Notes under the pieces: model-generated
Databases searched by the model: none
What the model was told of the DNA's origin: nothing
The model's input: only the letters and a program-made list of their open reading frames with translations
Shown: piece by piece, positions 1-8,899 of the stretch
How the letters are laid out: the number at the start of each line of letters is the position of its first letter
How positions within the stretch are numbered: position 1 is the stretch's first letter
Source of the DNA: Flavobacteriaceae bacterium UBA3356
GTDB lineage: Bacteria; Bacteroidota; Bacteroidia; Flavobacteriales; Flavobacteriaceae
DNA: 64,000 bases
Assembly (NCBI GenBank): GCA_002360635.1
Contig: DEQW01000001.1
Span: 489,848 to 553,847, forward strand
Direction of reading: 5' to 3'
Position numbers and translations under genes: made by a program

Positions 1-4
1 CATC

Positions 5-40
5 AAAAAACGCGCTGTAATTAAACAGCGCGTTTTTTTT
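5..40. terminator. Bidirectional intrinsic terminator
   Basis: An 8-bp GC-rich stem (acgcgctg / cagcgcgt) with an 8-base AT loop is flanked by A-run and T-run. It lies just after the pckA stop on the minus strand and would serve any plus-strand gene left of the window as well. Confidence 0.9.
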
Positions 41-64
41 AGTCTTAATTAAAGCTGATGCTTT

Positions 65-1663
65 TTATTTTATAGGAGCTCCAGAAAGAATTTCTTCATT
101 AGCATACGACTCGAATTTCTCAAAATTCTTTTCGAACGATTTTGCTAATGTTTCTGCTTTAGCATCATATGCAGTTTTATCTTCCCAAGTTTCTCTTGGG
201 TTCAAAACCTCGTCTGGTACATTAGGGCATTCTTTGGGCATATTTAAACCGAAAATAGGATGCTTTTCATAGGTAACATTTTCTAATTGATCATTAAGAG
301 CTGCTGTAATCATAGCTCTTGTATATTTCAATTTCATGCGTCTTCCAGTACCATAAGGACCACCTGTCCAACCTGTGTTTATCAACCATACATTTACTCC
401 AGCCTCTTTCATTTTAGCACTCAACATCTCAGCATACTTTGTTGGGTGCAACGGCATAAATGGCGCTCCAAAACAGGCTGAAAAACTCGGTAATGGTTCA
501 TCAATTCCAGCTTCAGTTCCTGCTACTTTTGCTGTGTATCCACTAATAAAGTGATACGCTGCTTGTCCAGGTGTCAATTTTGAAATGGGAGGCAATACTC
601 CAAAAGCATCTGCCGTAAGGAAGAAAATATTTTTTGGGTTCTTACCTATAGATGGTTGCTGTATGTTGTCAATATGGTAAATTGGGTAACTTACCCGGGT
701 ATTTTGTGTTATTGAAGTATCTTTAAAATCCACATTCCCTTCACTATCCATTACTACATTTTCAAGAATAGCCCCCGGTTTAATTGCCTTAAAAATATCT
801 GGTTCTTTTGTAGCTGAAAGATCAATCACTTTTGCGTAACAACCACCTTCAAAATTAAACACCTCGTTGTTTGATGTCCAACCATGCTCATCATCACCTA
901 TCAACCTTCTTTCTGGGTCTGCAGAAAGCGTTGTTTTTCCAGTTCCTGAAAGACCAAAGAAAATTGCTGTTTCACCATCTTCGCCAACATTGGCAGAACA
1001 GTGCATGGGCAACGTGTTTTTAAATACCGGCAGAATAAAATTAAGTGCAGAAAAAATACCTTTTTTAATTTCCCCGGTATATCCAGTACCACCAATTAAG
1101 GCAATTTTTTTGCTGAAATTTAATATTGCAAAATTATGCTGGCGTGTTCCATCCACTTCGGGATTAGCCATAAAACCAGGTGCGTTTACGATAAGCCATT
1201 CTGGGTCAAAACTTTCCAGCTCTTTTTCCGTGGGACGTAAAAACATATTGTGCGCAAACATATTAGACCAGGGATATTCGTTTATAACACGAATATTCAA
1301 CTGGTAATCATCATGGGCACAGGCGTAACTATCTCTTACGTATATTTCTTTTTCCGAAAGGTAATCTGTTACTTTTTCATATAAAGCATCAAATTTTGAA
1401 GCATCAAAGGGAATATTAATATCTCCCCACCATACTTTGTCTTCGGTTACCTCATCTTTAACAATAAAACGATCCTTAGGCGAACGACCGGTAAACTCAC
1501 CAGTGTTCACTGCAAGAGCACCGCTAGATGCTTCTTTACCTTGACCTTTTTGTATTGTTTCGTTGTGAAGTTCTTCTGAAGAGAGTTGATAATTAACTTT
1601 TGCATTTTTAATCCCATAATTATCCAATGAGATTTTTCCTTTAGTTTGGTGTTTATCGACCAT
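65..1663 (-). CDS. pckA: Phosphoenolpyruvate carboxykinase (ATP)
   Basis: Converts oxaloacetate plus ATP to PEP, CO2 and ADP, the first committed step of gluconeogenesis in the cytosol. At 532 residues it has the normal length of the ATP-dependent family. Visible signatures are RSPKDR (about 60-65), the kinase-1a P-loop GLSGTGKTTLSAD (about 237-249) and the metal-binding GDDEHGW just after it. The frame also opens one codon earlier with GTG, but the ATG at 1663 is preferred. A TAnnTTTG box lies about 27 bases upstream and a strong hairpin terminator follows the stop, so the gene is probably monocistronic. The fructose-1,6-bisphosphatase gene near 43.5 kb belongs to the same gluconeogenic route. 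Confidence 0.97.
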   Translation of the reverse strand: MVDKHQTKGKISLDNYGIKNAKVNYQLSSEELHNETIQKGQGKEASSGALAVNTGEFTGRSPKDRFIVKDEVTEDKVWWGDINIPFDASKFDALYEKVTDYLSEKEIYVRDSYACAHDDYQLNIRVINEYPWSNMFAHNMFLRPTEKELESFDPEWLIVNAPGFMANPEVDGTRQHNFAILNFSKKIALIGGTGYTGEIKKGIFSALNFILPVFKNTLPMHCSANVGEDGETAIFFGLSGTGKTTLSADPERRLIGDDEHGWTSNNEVFNFEGGCYAKVIDLSATKEPDIFKAIKPGAILENVVMDSEGNVDFKDTSITQNTRVSYPIYHIDNIQQPSIGKNPKNIFFLTADAFGVLPPISKLTPGQAAYHFISGYTAKVAGTEAGIDEPLPSFSACFGAPFMPLHPTKYAEMLSAKMKEAGVNVWLINTGWTGGPYGTGRRMKLKYTRAMITAALNDQLENVTYEKHPIFGLNMPKECPNVPDEVLNPRETWEDKTAYDAKAETLAKSFEKNFEKFESYANEEILSGAPIK

Positions 1664-1689
1664 CACTTATTTTAAATTGTTGTGGGTTA

Positions 1690-1697
1690 CAAAAATA
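1690..1697 (-). promoter_or_regulatory. Candidate -7 box for pckA
   Basis: On the minus strand the bases read TATTTTTG, a perfect match to the Bacteroidota -7 consensus TAnnTTTG. A clear -33 TTG is not seen. The expected leader is about 23 bases. Confidence 0.5.
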
Positions 1698-1741
1698 AGA
1701 ATTCTGAAATAGATAACGAGAAATTAATAAAGGAATTGTAA

Positions 1742-2134
1742 TTACTTTAACGAATAAAGCCCTCGTGCCAACCATAGCCAACCAACGATGAAAAACAAGC
1801 CCCCAATTGGAGTAATAGGCCCTAAGAAAGAAACATTAAAGGGCAAAACTTCTTTTAATGCCAACAAATAAATGGAACCAGAAAAGAAAATAATTCCGAA
1901 GAGAAAAAACCGAAACACCCATTTTTTAGTGTTTTCTGAAATTGGCTTCGCAAAACCGACCACCAAAAGTGCCAAACAATGATACATTTGGTAGCGCACG
2001 CCGTTTTCAAAAGTGGCAACCGATTTGGCATCAACCAATTGTTTTAATCCGTGAGCGCCAAATGCACCAATAGCAATGGTGATTGCTGCCAAAATGGATG
2101 CAGTAACCACTATATTTTTATTATAATCTCGCAT
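1742..2134 (-). CDS. DUF423 family small membrane protein
   Basis: A 130-residue integral membrane protein with four hydrophobic segments. The start (VVTASILAAITIAIGAFGAH) and the later GPITPIGGLFFIVGWLWLA are typical of the DUF423 (YgdD-like) family, whose function is not established. It is transcribed toward pckA with about 80 bases between them. The divergent neighbour is the saccharopine-dehydrogenase-like gene, 70 bases away. Nothing in the sequence suggests a substrate. Confidence 0.85.
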   Translation of the reverse strand: MRDYNKNIVVTASILAAITIAIGAFGAHGLKQLVDAKSVATFENGVRYQMYHCLALLVVGFAKPISENTKKWVFRFFLFGIIFFSGSIYLLALKEVLPFNVSFLGPITPIGGLFFIVGWLWLARGLYSLK

Positions 2135-2204
2135 TTGTCCAAATGGATTTTAGTAAATTCGTCAATCTGAAAAATCAATTTCAAAAATACGAAAAAACCT
2201 ACCG

Positions 2205-3578
2205 ATGCGAAATATTTTAATAATCGGCGCTGGCCGATCTGCAACGAGTTTAATTAAATATTTATTAGATAAAAGCGAAACGGAAGAGCTTTCACTTACT
2301 ATTGGAGATCTTTCTATACAGAATGCTCAAAAACTGGCAGGAGATCATCCTAATGCACGTGCAATCATGCTCGATATTTTTAACGAACCCGAACGTAGGG
2401 AAGCTGTTGAAGCAGCCGATCTGGTTATTTCCATGCTCCCTGCCCGTTTTCATATTGAAGTGGCAAAAGACTGTTTGGAATTTGGAAAGCATATGGTTAC
2501 CGCTTCGTATGTAAGTGATGAAATGCAATCGCTTGATGCAAAAGTAAAATCCAAAGGGCTTGTCTTTATGAACGAAATTGGTCTCGATCCCGGTATCGAC
2601 CATATGAGTGCCATGCAAGTGATTGACCGAATTCGTGATAACGGCGGAAAAATGTTGTTGTTTGAATCCTTTACCGGCGGATTGGTCGCTCCAGAAAGTG
2701 ATGATAACCTTTGGCATTATAAATTTACTTGGAACCCAAGAAATGTTGTTGTTGCCGGACAAGGTGGTGCTGCCGAATTTATACAAGAAGGAACCTACAA
2801 ATATATTCCATATCACCGATTGTTCAGAAGAACGGAATTTTTAAATATTGAAGGACACGGCCGTTTTGAAGGACTTGCAAACAGAAATTCCCTTAAATAC
2901 AGAAGCGTATACGGATTAGAAGACGTACTTACGCTTTACCGCGGAACCATCCGTCGTGTTGGTTTCAGTAAAGCTTGGAATATGTTTGTACAGTTAGGTA
3001 TGACCGATGATAGCTATACCATTCCAGATTCTGAGAACTTATCGTACCGTGATTTTGTAAACCTGTTTTTACCGTATTCCCCAACCGATTCCGTAGAACT
3101 TAAAATGCGTCACAGTCTTAAAATAGACCAAGATGATTTAATGTGGGGGAAACTGGAAGAGCTTGATATTTTTAACCCAGATAAAAAAATCGGGATTAAA
3201 AATGCTACGCCTGCTAAAGCACTTCAGAAAATATTAGAAGATAAATGGACGCTTCAACCTGAAGACAAGGATATGATCATTATGTACCATAAATTTGGGT
3301 ACGAGCTAAATGGCGAAAAGAAACAAATAGACAGCCATATGGTGTTAACAGGCGAAGACCAAACGTACACCGCAATGGCAAAAACCGTTGGACTTCCAGT
3401 AGCGATGGCTGCCATTAAAATTTTAAACAAGGAAATTACAACACCAGGCGTGCAACGCCCAATTAAGAAAGAGGTGTACGAACCTATTCTGGAAGAAATG
3501 GAAAAGCACGGAATTACCTTCAAAGAAAACTTCACCAAATATCTAGGATACAATCCTGATAACGTTCAAGGTTATTAA
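2205..3578 (+). CDS. Saccharopine dehydrogenase family oxidoreductase
   Basis: A 457-residue NAD(P)-dependent enzyme of the saccharopine dehydrogenase / saccharopine reductase family. The N-terminal Rossmann fold opens with ILIIGAGRSATSL (residues 4-16), and the catalytic half contains NEIGLDPGIDHM, typical of the family. Members act in lysine metabolism (saccharopine or 2-aminoadipate semialdehyde interconversion), but family membership does not fix the substrate here. No neighbouring lysine-pathway gene supports one assignment; aspartate kinase is far away. The gene ends in a strong shared terminator with the convergent peptidase. Confidence 0.85.
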   Translation: MRNILIIGAGRSATSLIKYLLDKSETEELSLTIGDLSIQNAQKLAGDHPNARAIMLDIFNEPERREAVEAADLVISMLPARFHIEVAKDCLEFGKHMVTASYVSDEMQSLDAKVKSKGLVFMNEIGLDPGIDHMSAMQVIDRIRDNGGKMLLFESFTGGLVAPESDDNLWHYKFTWNPRNVVVAGQGGAAEFIQEGTYKYIPYHRLFRRTEFLNIEGHGRFEGLANRNSLKYRSVYGLEDVLTLYRGTIRRVGFSKAWNMFVQLGMTDDSYTIPDSENLSYRDFVNLFLPYSPTDSVELKMRHSLKIDQDDLMWGKLEELDIFNPDKKIGIKNATPAKALQKILEDKWTLQPEDKDMIIMYHKFGYELNGEKKQIDSHMVLTGEDQTYTAMAKTVGLPVAMAAIKILNKEITTPGVQRPIKKEVYEPILEEMEKHGITFKENFTKYLGYNPDNVQGY

Positions 3579-3580
3579 AC

Positions 3581-3617
3581 GAAAAAGCCCGATTCAAAAT
3601 GAATCGGGCTTTTTTTA
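3581..3617. terminator. Bidirectional intrinsic terminator
   Basis: A 10-bp stem agcccgattc / gaatcgggct closes a 5-base loop and has A- and T-runs on both sides. It lies between two convergent genes, saccharopine-dehydrogenase-like (plus) and zinc peptidase (minus). Confidence 0.92.
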
Positions 3618-3638
3618 TTGTTTGAGTTTTTTCAGAAA

Positions 3639-4337
3639 TTAATCTCTTCCACCTAAAAACATACTTATAAAGTATAATAGTGTTGCCAACGATCCTAATG
3701 CGGCTACCACGTAGGTTCTGGCTGCCCATTTTAAAGCGTCTTCTGCACCATCGTGTTCTTGCGGGGTAAGCATGTTTTCATCTTCTAACCACGCTAAAGC
3801 CCGTTTACTGGCATCAAATTCCACCGGTAAGGTTATAAAAGCAAAAACAGTAGTTGCTGCGAATAAAATGATTCCGACTAAGAAAAGGGTGTTTCCTAAG
3901 CCCGTCATAGACGTCGCGAATGATAATACCAATCCTGCCATAATCACAAAATTAGAGAGTTTACTCGCTACACTTACCGCTGGCACAATAGCCGATCTAA
4001 ATTTTAACCAGCTATATGCTCTTGCGTGCTGAATAGCGTGACCACATTCGTGTGCCGCTACTGCCGCTGCCGCTGCATTACGTTGCATATAAACTGATTC
4101 ACTTAAATTTACCGTCTTTTTTCCTGGGTGATAATGGTCTGTTAATTGTCCCGGCGTTGAAATTACATCAACATCCGTAATACCATTATCTGCTAACATT
4201 TTTTCGGCAATTTCCTTACCGCTCATTCCGTTTTGCAGGTGTACTTTTGAGTATTTTTTAAACTTACTTTTCAGCTTGTTGCTTACGTACATACTCACCA
4301 AAAAGATGACTCCTGCTAATATATAATATCCTATCAT
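3639..4337 (-). CDS. YugP-like zinc metallopeptidase, membrane bound
   Basis: A 232-residue membrane protein with an N-terminal transmembrane helix, a zincin motif HECGH (residues 96-100), and two to three hydrophobic segments in the C-terminal half. The pattern matches the neutral zinc metallopeptidase family represented by B. subtilis YugP. The HExxH histidines are the expected zinc ligands and the glutamate the catalytic base. The natural substrate is unknown. The leader of this gene contains a repeat-like segment listed separately. Confidence 0.9.
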   Translation of the reverse strand: MIGYYILAGVIFLVSMYVSNKLKSKFKKYSKVHLQNGMSGKEIAEKMLADNGITDVDVISTPGQLTDHYHPGKKTVNLSESVYMQRNAAAAAVAAHECGHAIQHARAYSWLKFRSAIVPAVSVASKLSNFVIMAGLVLSFATSMTGLGNTLFLVGIILFAATTVFAFITLPVEFDASKRALAWLEDENMLTPQEHDGAEDALKWAARTYVVAALGSLATLLYFISMFLGGRD

Positions 4338-4349
4338 TTCTATTGTTTT

Positions 4350-4373
4350 ACACTTCGGCTCCGCTCAGCGTTC
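4350..4373. repeat. Short GC-rich intergenic repeat-like segment
   Basis: The bases acttcggctccgctcagcg are far more GC-rich than the surrounding AT-rich spacer. From memory they resemble the acttcgactNcgctcag strings scattered between genes in many flavobacterial genomes. Only one copy is in this window, so repeat status rests on that recollection. Confidence 0.4.
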
Positions 4374-4456
4374 ATATCGTTGCGAAAGCTTCTATGATTT
4401 TTTTATTGTTAAACCTAAATTTCTAAATTAAATATAGCAAATACTGTGCAAATTTG

Positions 4457-7400
4457 TTACCCAACTATATTTACAATTTTACCCGGCACCACAATTACCT
4501 TTTTAGGCGTACGACCTTCGAGGTAATGCGCTGTTTTCTCGTGTGCCATTACGGCAGATTCAATTTCATCTTTGCTCATATCTAACGGCAACTCTAGCGT
4601 AAAACGCATTTTTCCGTTAAAAGAAATTGGATACTCTTTACTGCTTTCTACCAAGTGTTTTTCTTCAAACTTTGGAAATGGCGCCGTAGCAATACTTTTC
4701 TTATGTCCTAACAAGCTCCACAGTTCTTCTGAAATATGTGGTGCATACGGTGAAATCAACACCGCCAATGGCTCCAACACGTCTCGACTGGTACATTTTT
4801 GAGTAGTCAATTCATTTACTGCAATCATAAAGGTAGAAACCGACGTATTAAAACTGAAGTTTTCTATATCTTCTTCTACTTTTTTAATGGTTTTATGCAG
4901 CGTTTTTAAACTGTCTTTGGAAGCTGAATCATCCGTAACTTTAAAACTACCTTCGGCTCCTGTGTGGTATAATTTCCATAACTTTTTTAAGAAATTGTGC
5001 ACCCCGCTAATTCCAGCGGTATTCCAAGGTTTAGCTTGTTCTAAAGGCCCCAAGAACATCTCGTACATACGTAAGGTATCGGCGCCGTAGTCTTCACAAA
5101 TAACATCGGGATTGACCACATTGTATTTGGATTTGGACATTTTTTCGACTTCACGAGAGACTTTGAATGTCCCATCTTCTTCTTTAATGTATTCAGCCTC
5201 TTTAAATTCTGGTCTAAAATCTTTGAAAGCCTCTAAGTCTAGTTCATTCGAAATATTTACATCATCAACGTGAGCAGGGACATTATCTACAGAATAATAT
5301 GCAACATATTTTTCTTTATTTAAATATTTATAGTCCTCTTCCTTTAAATAAGGTTTTAACCATTCAATATTTTTGAAATCAAGAGAATAAGATTGACTTA
5401 GCAAAATGGGTTTATCAAACTCAATTACTTTTTCAATAGAATTTTTTATACTATTAAACCAACTTTTAGCATCTGATCCAGATTTAAGAACAGACTCAGA
5501 AATTTTATCTTTTTCAACAAAAGATATTTTTTTTGAAAACCTAGCAACAAAAGCACTTTCCCCCAAAATCATTCCTTGATTGATCAGCTTTTTAAACGGT
5601 TCTTCAACTGGTAACACTCCGCGATCGTATAAAAATTTCACCCAAAAACGGCTGTATAATAAGTGTCCGGTGGCGTGTTCGCTTCCGCCGACATATAAAT
5701 CTACGTTTTGCCAATAGTCCATCGCTTCTTGGCTGGCTAAAGCATCGTCATTTTTTGGATCCATATACCGGAACATATAACAACTACTTCCTGCCCAACC
5801 TGGCATGGTGTTTAATTCCAATGGAAACACGGTCTCATTGTCTACCAACTGATTACTGACTACTGCGCACTGATTTGTGTCCCACGCCCAAACATCGGCA
5901 CGACCTAATGGCGGCTCGCCGTCTTCGGTAGGTAAGTAAGCGGAAACTTCAGGTAAGGTTAGCGGCAAATATTTTTCGTCGATTAACTGCGGCAATCCGT
6001 TTTTGTAATACACCGGAAATGGCTCACCCCAATAGCGCTGACGACTAAAAACCGCATCGCGCAATCGATAATTAATTTTCCCTTTACCAGCACCTTTTTG
6101 TTCCAGCGCTTCAATTACTTTATTGGTGGCGGCTTTGTATTGTAATCCGTTTAAGAAATCACTGTTGGTGATAACTGTTTTGTCTTTATCTGAAAAAGCA
6201 CCTTCGGAAATATCAATCCCTTCAAATATGTTCGGGATTGGGATATCAAAATGACGTGCAAAATCGTAATCACGTTGATCGCCACAGGGAACGCTCATCA
6301 CGGCACCCGTTCCGTAGCCTGCCAATACGTAATCGCCAATCCAAATAGGAATGGATTCACCGCTAAAAGGATGCTCGGCATACGCTCCAGTAAATACTCC
6401 CGAAATGGTTTTTACATCGGCCATACGTTCGCGTTCGCTACGTTTTGCAGTTGCTTCAATGTAGGCCTCTACTTCCGCTTTTTGGGCATCTGTTGTGATT
6501 TTAGAAACCAAATCGTGTTCTGGCGCCAACGTCATAAAGCTAACGCCAAAAATGGTGTCGGGACGTGTGGTGAAGACTTCAATGGTTTCGGCGTGATCCT
6601 TTACATCAAACGTCACACTCGCTCCTTCACTTCTACCAATCCAGTTGGTTTGCGAATCTTTAAGCGGCTGTGGCCAATCGATGCCGTCCAATCCATCTAA
6701 CAGGCGTTGTGCATACGCGGTAATGCGCATACTCCATTGCTTCATTTTTTTACGAACAACTGGATAGCCACCACGTTCAGAAACGCCGTTGACAATTTCA
6801 TCATTCGCTAACACCGTTCCTAATTGCGGACACCAATTTACTTCGGTTTCGGCTAAATAGGTTAATCGGTACTGTAATACTATTTCTTGTTGTTTTTCAG
6901 AAGAGAAAGCGTTCCAATCTTCGGAAGAAAAAGGTTCTACATCACTATCACAGGCTGCATTAACTTTCGTATTTCCTTCGGAAGTGAAAATTTCTTCTAA
7001 TTCTGAAATAGGCTTCGCTTTATCCGCTTCATAATCGTACCAACTTTCAAAAAGCTGCATGAAAATCCACTGCGTCCATTTGTAATATTCCGGACTCGAA
7101 GTTCGGACTTCACGACTCCAGTCGAATGAAAAACCGATTTTATCTAATTGCTCACGGTAACGGGTTATGTTTTCTTTGGTAGTTTTTTTAGGATGTTGCC
7201 CAGTCTGAATCGCGTACTGTTCTGCCGGCAACCCAAAACTATCATACCCTTGCGGATGCAATACATTAAACCCTTTATGGCGTTTGTAACGCGCATAAAT
7301 ATCACTGGCTATATACCCAAGTGGATGCCCAACGTGCAGTCCGGCACCAGAAGGATACGGAAACATATCCAGTACGTAATACTTAGTTTTTTCGCTATTA

Positions 7401-7480
7401 TTTTTAGCTTGGAAGGTTTGGTTCTTGGCCCAATATTCCTGCCATTTGTCTTCAATTTTATTGAAATCGTATTTGCTCAT
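4457..7480 (-). CDS. leuS: Leucyl-tRNA synthetase
   Basis: Class I aminoacyl-tRNA synthetase that charges tRNA-Leu. The HIGH-type motif HVGHPLGY is near residue 50, the CP1 editing domain is in the first half, and KMSKS is near residue 779. The start chosen is MSKYDFNKIEDKW. An in-frame extension to 7597 adds 39 non-conserved residues and reads through a consensus promoter, so it is rejected. At 1007 residues the protein is longer than usual. Between MILG and HVDDVNISNELDLEAF there are about 90 residues where relatives (from memory) have about 25, and the DNA there drops to 20-23% G+C. The insertion keeps the frame and all catalytic motifs, so the enzyme is probably active. Confidence 0.96.
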   Translation of the reverse strand: MSKYDFNKIEDKWQEYWAKNQTFQAKNNSEKTKYYVLDMFPYPSGAGLHVGHPLGYIASDIYARYKRHKGFNVLHPQGYDSFGLPAEQYAIQTGQHPKKTTKENITRYREQLDKIGFSFDWSREVRTSSPEYYKWTQWIFMQLFESWYDYEADKAKPISELEEIFTSEGNTKVNAACDSDVEPFSSEDWNAFSSEKQQEIVLQYRLTYLAETEVNWCPQLGTVLANDEIVNGVSERGGYPVVRKKMKQWSMRITAYAQRLLDGLDGIDWPQPLKDSQTNWIGRSEGASVTFDVKDHAETIEVFTTRPDTIFGVSFMTLAPEHDLVSKITTDAQKAEVEAYIEATAKRSERERMADVKTISGVFTGAYAEHPFSGESIPIWIGDYVLAGYGTGAVMSVPCGDQRDYDFARHFDIPIPNIFEGIDISEGAFSDKDKTVITNSDFLNGLQYKAATNKVIEALEQKGAGKGKINYRLRDAVFSRQRYWGEPFPVYYKNGLPQLIDEKYLPLTLPEVSAYLPTEDGEPPLGRADVWAWDTNQCAVVSNQLVDNETVFPLELNTMPGWAGSSCYMFRYMDPKNDDALASQEAMDYWQNVDLYVGGSEHATGHLLYSRFWVKFLYDRGVLPVEEPFKKLINQGMILGESAFVARFSKKISFVEKDKISESVLKSGSDAKSWFNSIKNSIEKVIEFDKPILLSQSYSLDFKNIEWLKPYLKEEDYKYLNKEKYVAYYSVDNVPAHVDDVNISNELDLEAFKDFRPEFKEAEYIKEEDGTFKVSREVEKMSKSKYNVVNPDVICEDYGADTLRMYEMFLGPLEQAKPWNTAGISGVHNFLKKLWKLYHTGAEGSFKVTDDSASKDSLKTLHKTIKKVEEDIENFSFNTSVSTFMIAVNELTTQKCTSRDVLEPLAVLISPYAPHISEELWSLLGHKKSIATAPFPKFEEKHLVESSKEYPISFNGKMRFTLELPLDMSKDEIESAVMAHEKTAHYLEGRTPKKVIVVPGKIVNIVG

Positions 7481-7503
7481 CGCTACCGTTTGAAAATAGG
7501 TGG

Positions 7504-7534
7504 CAAATTTACGGCTATTGTACGAAAGACAAAA
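7504..7534 (-). promoter_or_regulatory. Promoter of leuS
   Basis: On the minus strand the order is TTG, 18 bases, TAAATTTG, matching the -33 TTG and -7 TAnnTTTG elements. The predicted transcription start lies about 15 bases before the ATG at 7480. This supports that start over the longer reading frame. Confidence 0.65.
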
Positions 7535-7664
7535 GTTTAAACGTTGGATAAAAAGACAGGTGCTCGAAGACGGGTAGCTGAAGAAAAAAGTAAACAAAAT
7601 TTGTTGTCTATATTCTATATTCTCTTTTCTAGCAGCAAAGCGGTCTATACCTATAATTATATTA

Positions 7665-7693
7665 TTGCGTTTACTTAAATCATTGTACTTTTA
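7665..7693 (+). promoter_or_regulatory. Candidate promoter of ftsX
   Basis: TTG at 7665-7667 is followed after 18 bases by TACTTTTA, one mismatch from TAnnTTTG. The ATG of ftsX is 24 bases after the box. Confidence 0.45.
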
Positions 7694-7716
7694 CAAAACA
7701 AAATAGAACACTATCT

Positions 7717-8595
7717 ATGGCATCATCTTTTGAAAAATATCAAAAACGCAGGTTGATTTCTTCTTACTTTTCAGTAGTAATAAGTATCTCTCTTGTCTTA
7801 TTTTTATTGGGATTGTTAGGGTTGTTGGTGCTAAACACCAAGAAAGTTGCCGATCATTTTAAAGAGCAAATTGCCTTAACTGTTTATTTAAAAGATACCG
7901 CCAAAGAAGTTGAAATCACGCAATTAAAGCAAAGTTTAGCTTTAGCAGAATACACCAAAACGGCAGAGTACATAAGCAAAGAACAAGCCGCCGAAGCTCA
8001 TAGCGCCACAATTGGCGAGAATTTTATGGACTTTTTAGGCTATAATCCGCTACAAAATAGCATTGACGTGTATTTATTGGCCGATTATGTTTCGCCGTCA
8101 CAGTTGGAAGAAATTACAGACGAGCTGATGACCAAAGATTTTATCGATGAAGTGGTGTATGACAAACCGCTCATCGCTTTGTTGAATGATAATGTGAAAA
8201 AAATCAGTTTTTGGGTGTTAGTAATAAGCGGGATCTTTTTATTTATTGCGGTATTGCTTATTAACAGTTCTATCCGTCTTTCAGTTTACGCAAAACGGTT
8301 TACTATAAAAACCATGCAAATGGTAGGTGCTACTAAACAATTTATTAGACGGCCTTTTGTATGGAAAAGCGTGCGTTTAGGGATGATTGGCGCCGTATTA
8401 GCATTGTTAGGGATGGGACTCGTGTTGTATTACCTCAACAAAAGCTTCCCCGAATTACAATTATTGGAAGATAAACTATTATTGGTCGGTTTATTTGCAG
8501 GCGTATTTTTCGTAGGCGTTTTTATTAGTTGGTTAAGCACCTTTTTTGCGACACAGCGATTCTTAAATTTACGCACCGACGAATTATATTATTAA
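7717..8595 (+). CDS. ftsX: Cell-division ABC transporter permease FtsX
   Basis: A 292-residue FtsX-type permease with an N-terminal membrane helix (about 20-40), an extracytoplasmic domain of about 120 residues, and three C-terminal helices in an FtsX/MacB domain. The hallmark ATKQFIRRPF linker after TM2 is present. FtsX pairs with the ATPase FtsE and activates periplasmic peptidoglycan hydrolases during division. No ftsE lies beside it in this window, which is usual for Bacteroidota. The downstream genes (DUF3098, uppP, truB) are close, but a separate consensus -7 box occurs after the ftsX stop. Confidence 0.93.
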   Translation: MASSFEKYQKRRLISSYFSVVISISLVLFLLGLLGLLVLNTKKVADHFKEQIALTVYLKDTAKEVEITQLKQSLALAEYTKTAEYISKEQAAEAHSATIGENFMDFLGYNPLQNSIDVYLLADYVSPSQLEEITDELMTKDFIDEVVYDKPLIALLNDNVKKISFWVLVISGIFLFIAVLLINSSIRLSVYAKRFTIKTMQMVGATKQFIRRPFVWKSVRLGMIGAVLALLGMGLVLYYLNKSFPELQLLEDKLLLVGLFAGVFFVGVFISWLSTFFATQRFLNLRTDELYY

Positions 8596-8599
8596 ACCG

Positions 8600-8607
8600 T
8601 ACCTTTG
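8600..8607 (+). promoter_or_regulatory. Candidate -7 box upstream of DUF3098-uppP-truB
   Basis: TACCTTTG is a perfect TAnnTTTG element five bases after the ftsX stop and 29 bases before the next ATG. No -33 TTG is evident. It could give the cluster expression independent of ftsX. Confidence 0.5.
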
Positions 8608-8635
8608 CACCCGAAATCAGGAAACAATTATTAGT

Positions 8636-8896
8636 ATGGGAGAACAGAAAAGAAAAGAAGAAGCCCAAAAACGATATTTTATATTCGAGCGTAAAAACTA
8701 CCAATTTATGCTTATTGGTATCGCCTTTATTGCCCTAGGTTTTATTCTAATGGCCGGTGGTGGCAGCGATGACCCCAATGTATTTAATCCTGAAATTTAC
8801 AGCTGGCGACGCATTCGTCTAGCACCTGCTTTAATCCTCATTGGTTTTGGTATTGAGGTGTACGCTATTTTATTGAATCCTCACAAGAAAAAATAA
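8636..8896 (+). CDS. DUF3098 family two-helix membrane protein
   Basis: An 86-residue protein with a lysine-rich N-terminus and two transmembrane helices. The middle carries the family pattern LGFILMAGGGSDDPNVFNPEI followed by SWRRIRLAPALILIGF. DUF3098 proteins are restricted to Bacteroidota, have no known function, and typically sit between ftsX and uppP, exactly as here. The next gene starts three bases after the stop, so co-translation with uppP is likely. The constant company of ftsX and uppP suggests a part in cell-envelope growth; that is inference. Confidence 0.9.
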   Translation: MGEQKRKEEAQKRYFIFERKNYQFMLIGIAFIALGFILMAGGGSDDPNVFNPEIYSWRRIRLAPALILIGFGIEVYAILLNPHKKK

Positions 8897-8899
8897 TCC

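Noticed and set aside
867..1307. 146-residue open frame on the plus strand inside pckA
   Set aside because: It is antisense to an obvious conserved enzyme, has no domain and no start context.
6251..6700. 149-residue open frame on the plus strand inside leuS
   Set aside because: Shadow of the LeuRS editing domain; composition and lack of motifs argue against a gene.
7481..7597. N-terminal extension of LeuRS
   Set aside because: The in-frame segment is not conserved in character and contains a complete consensus promoter; the ATG at 7480 starts the known protein.
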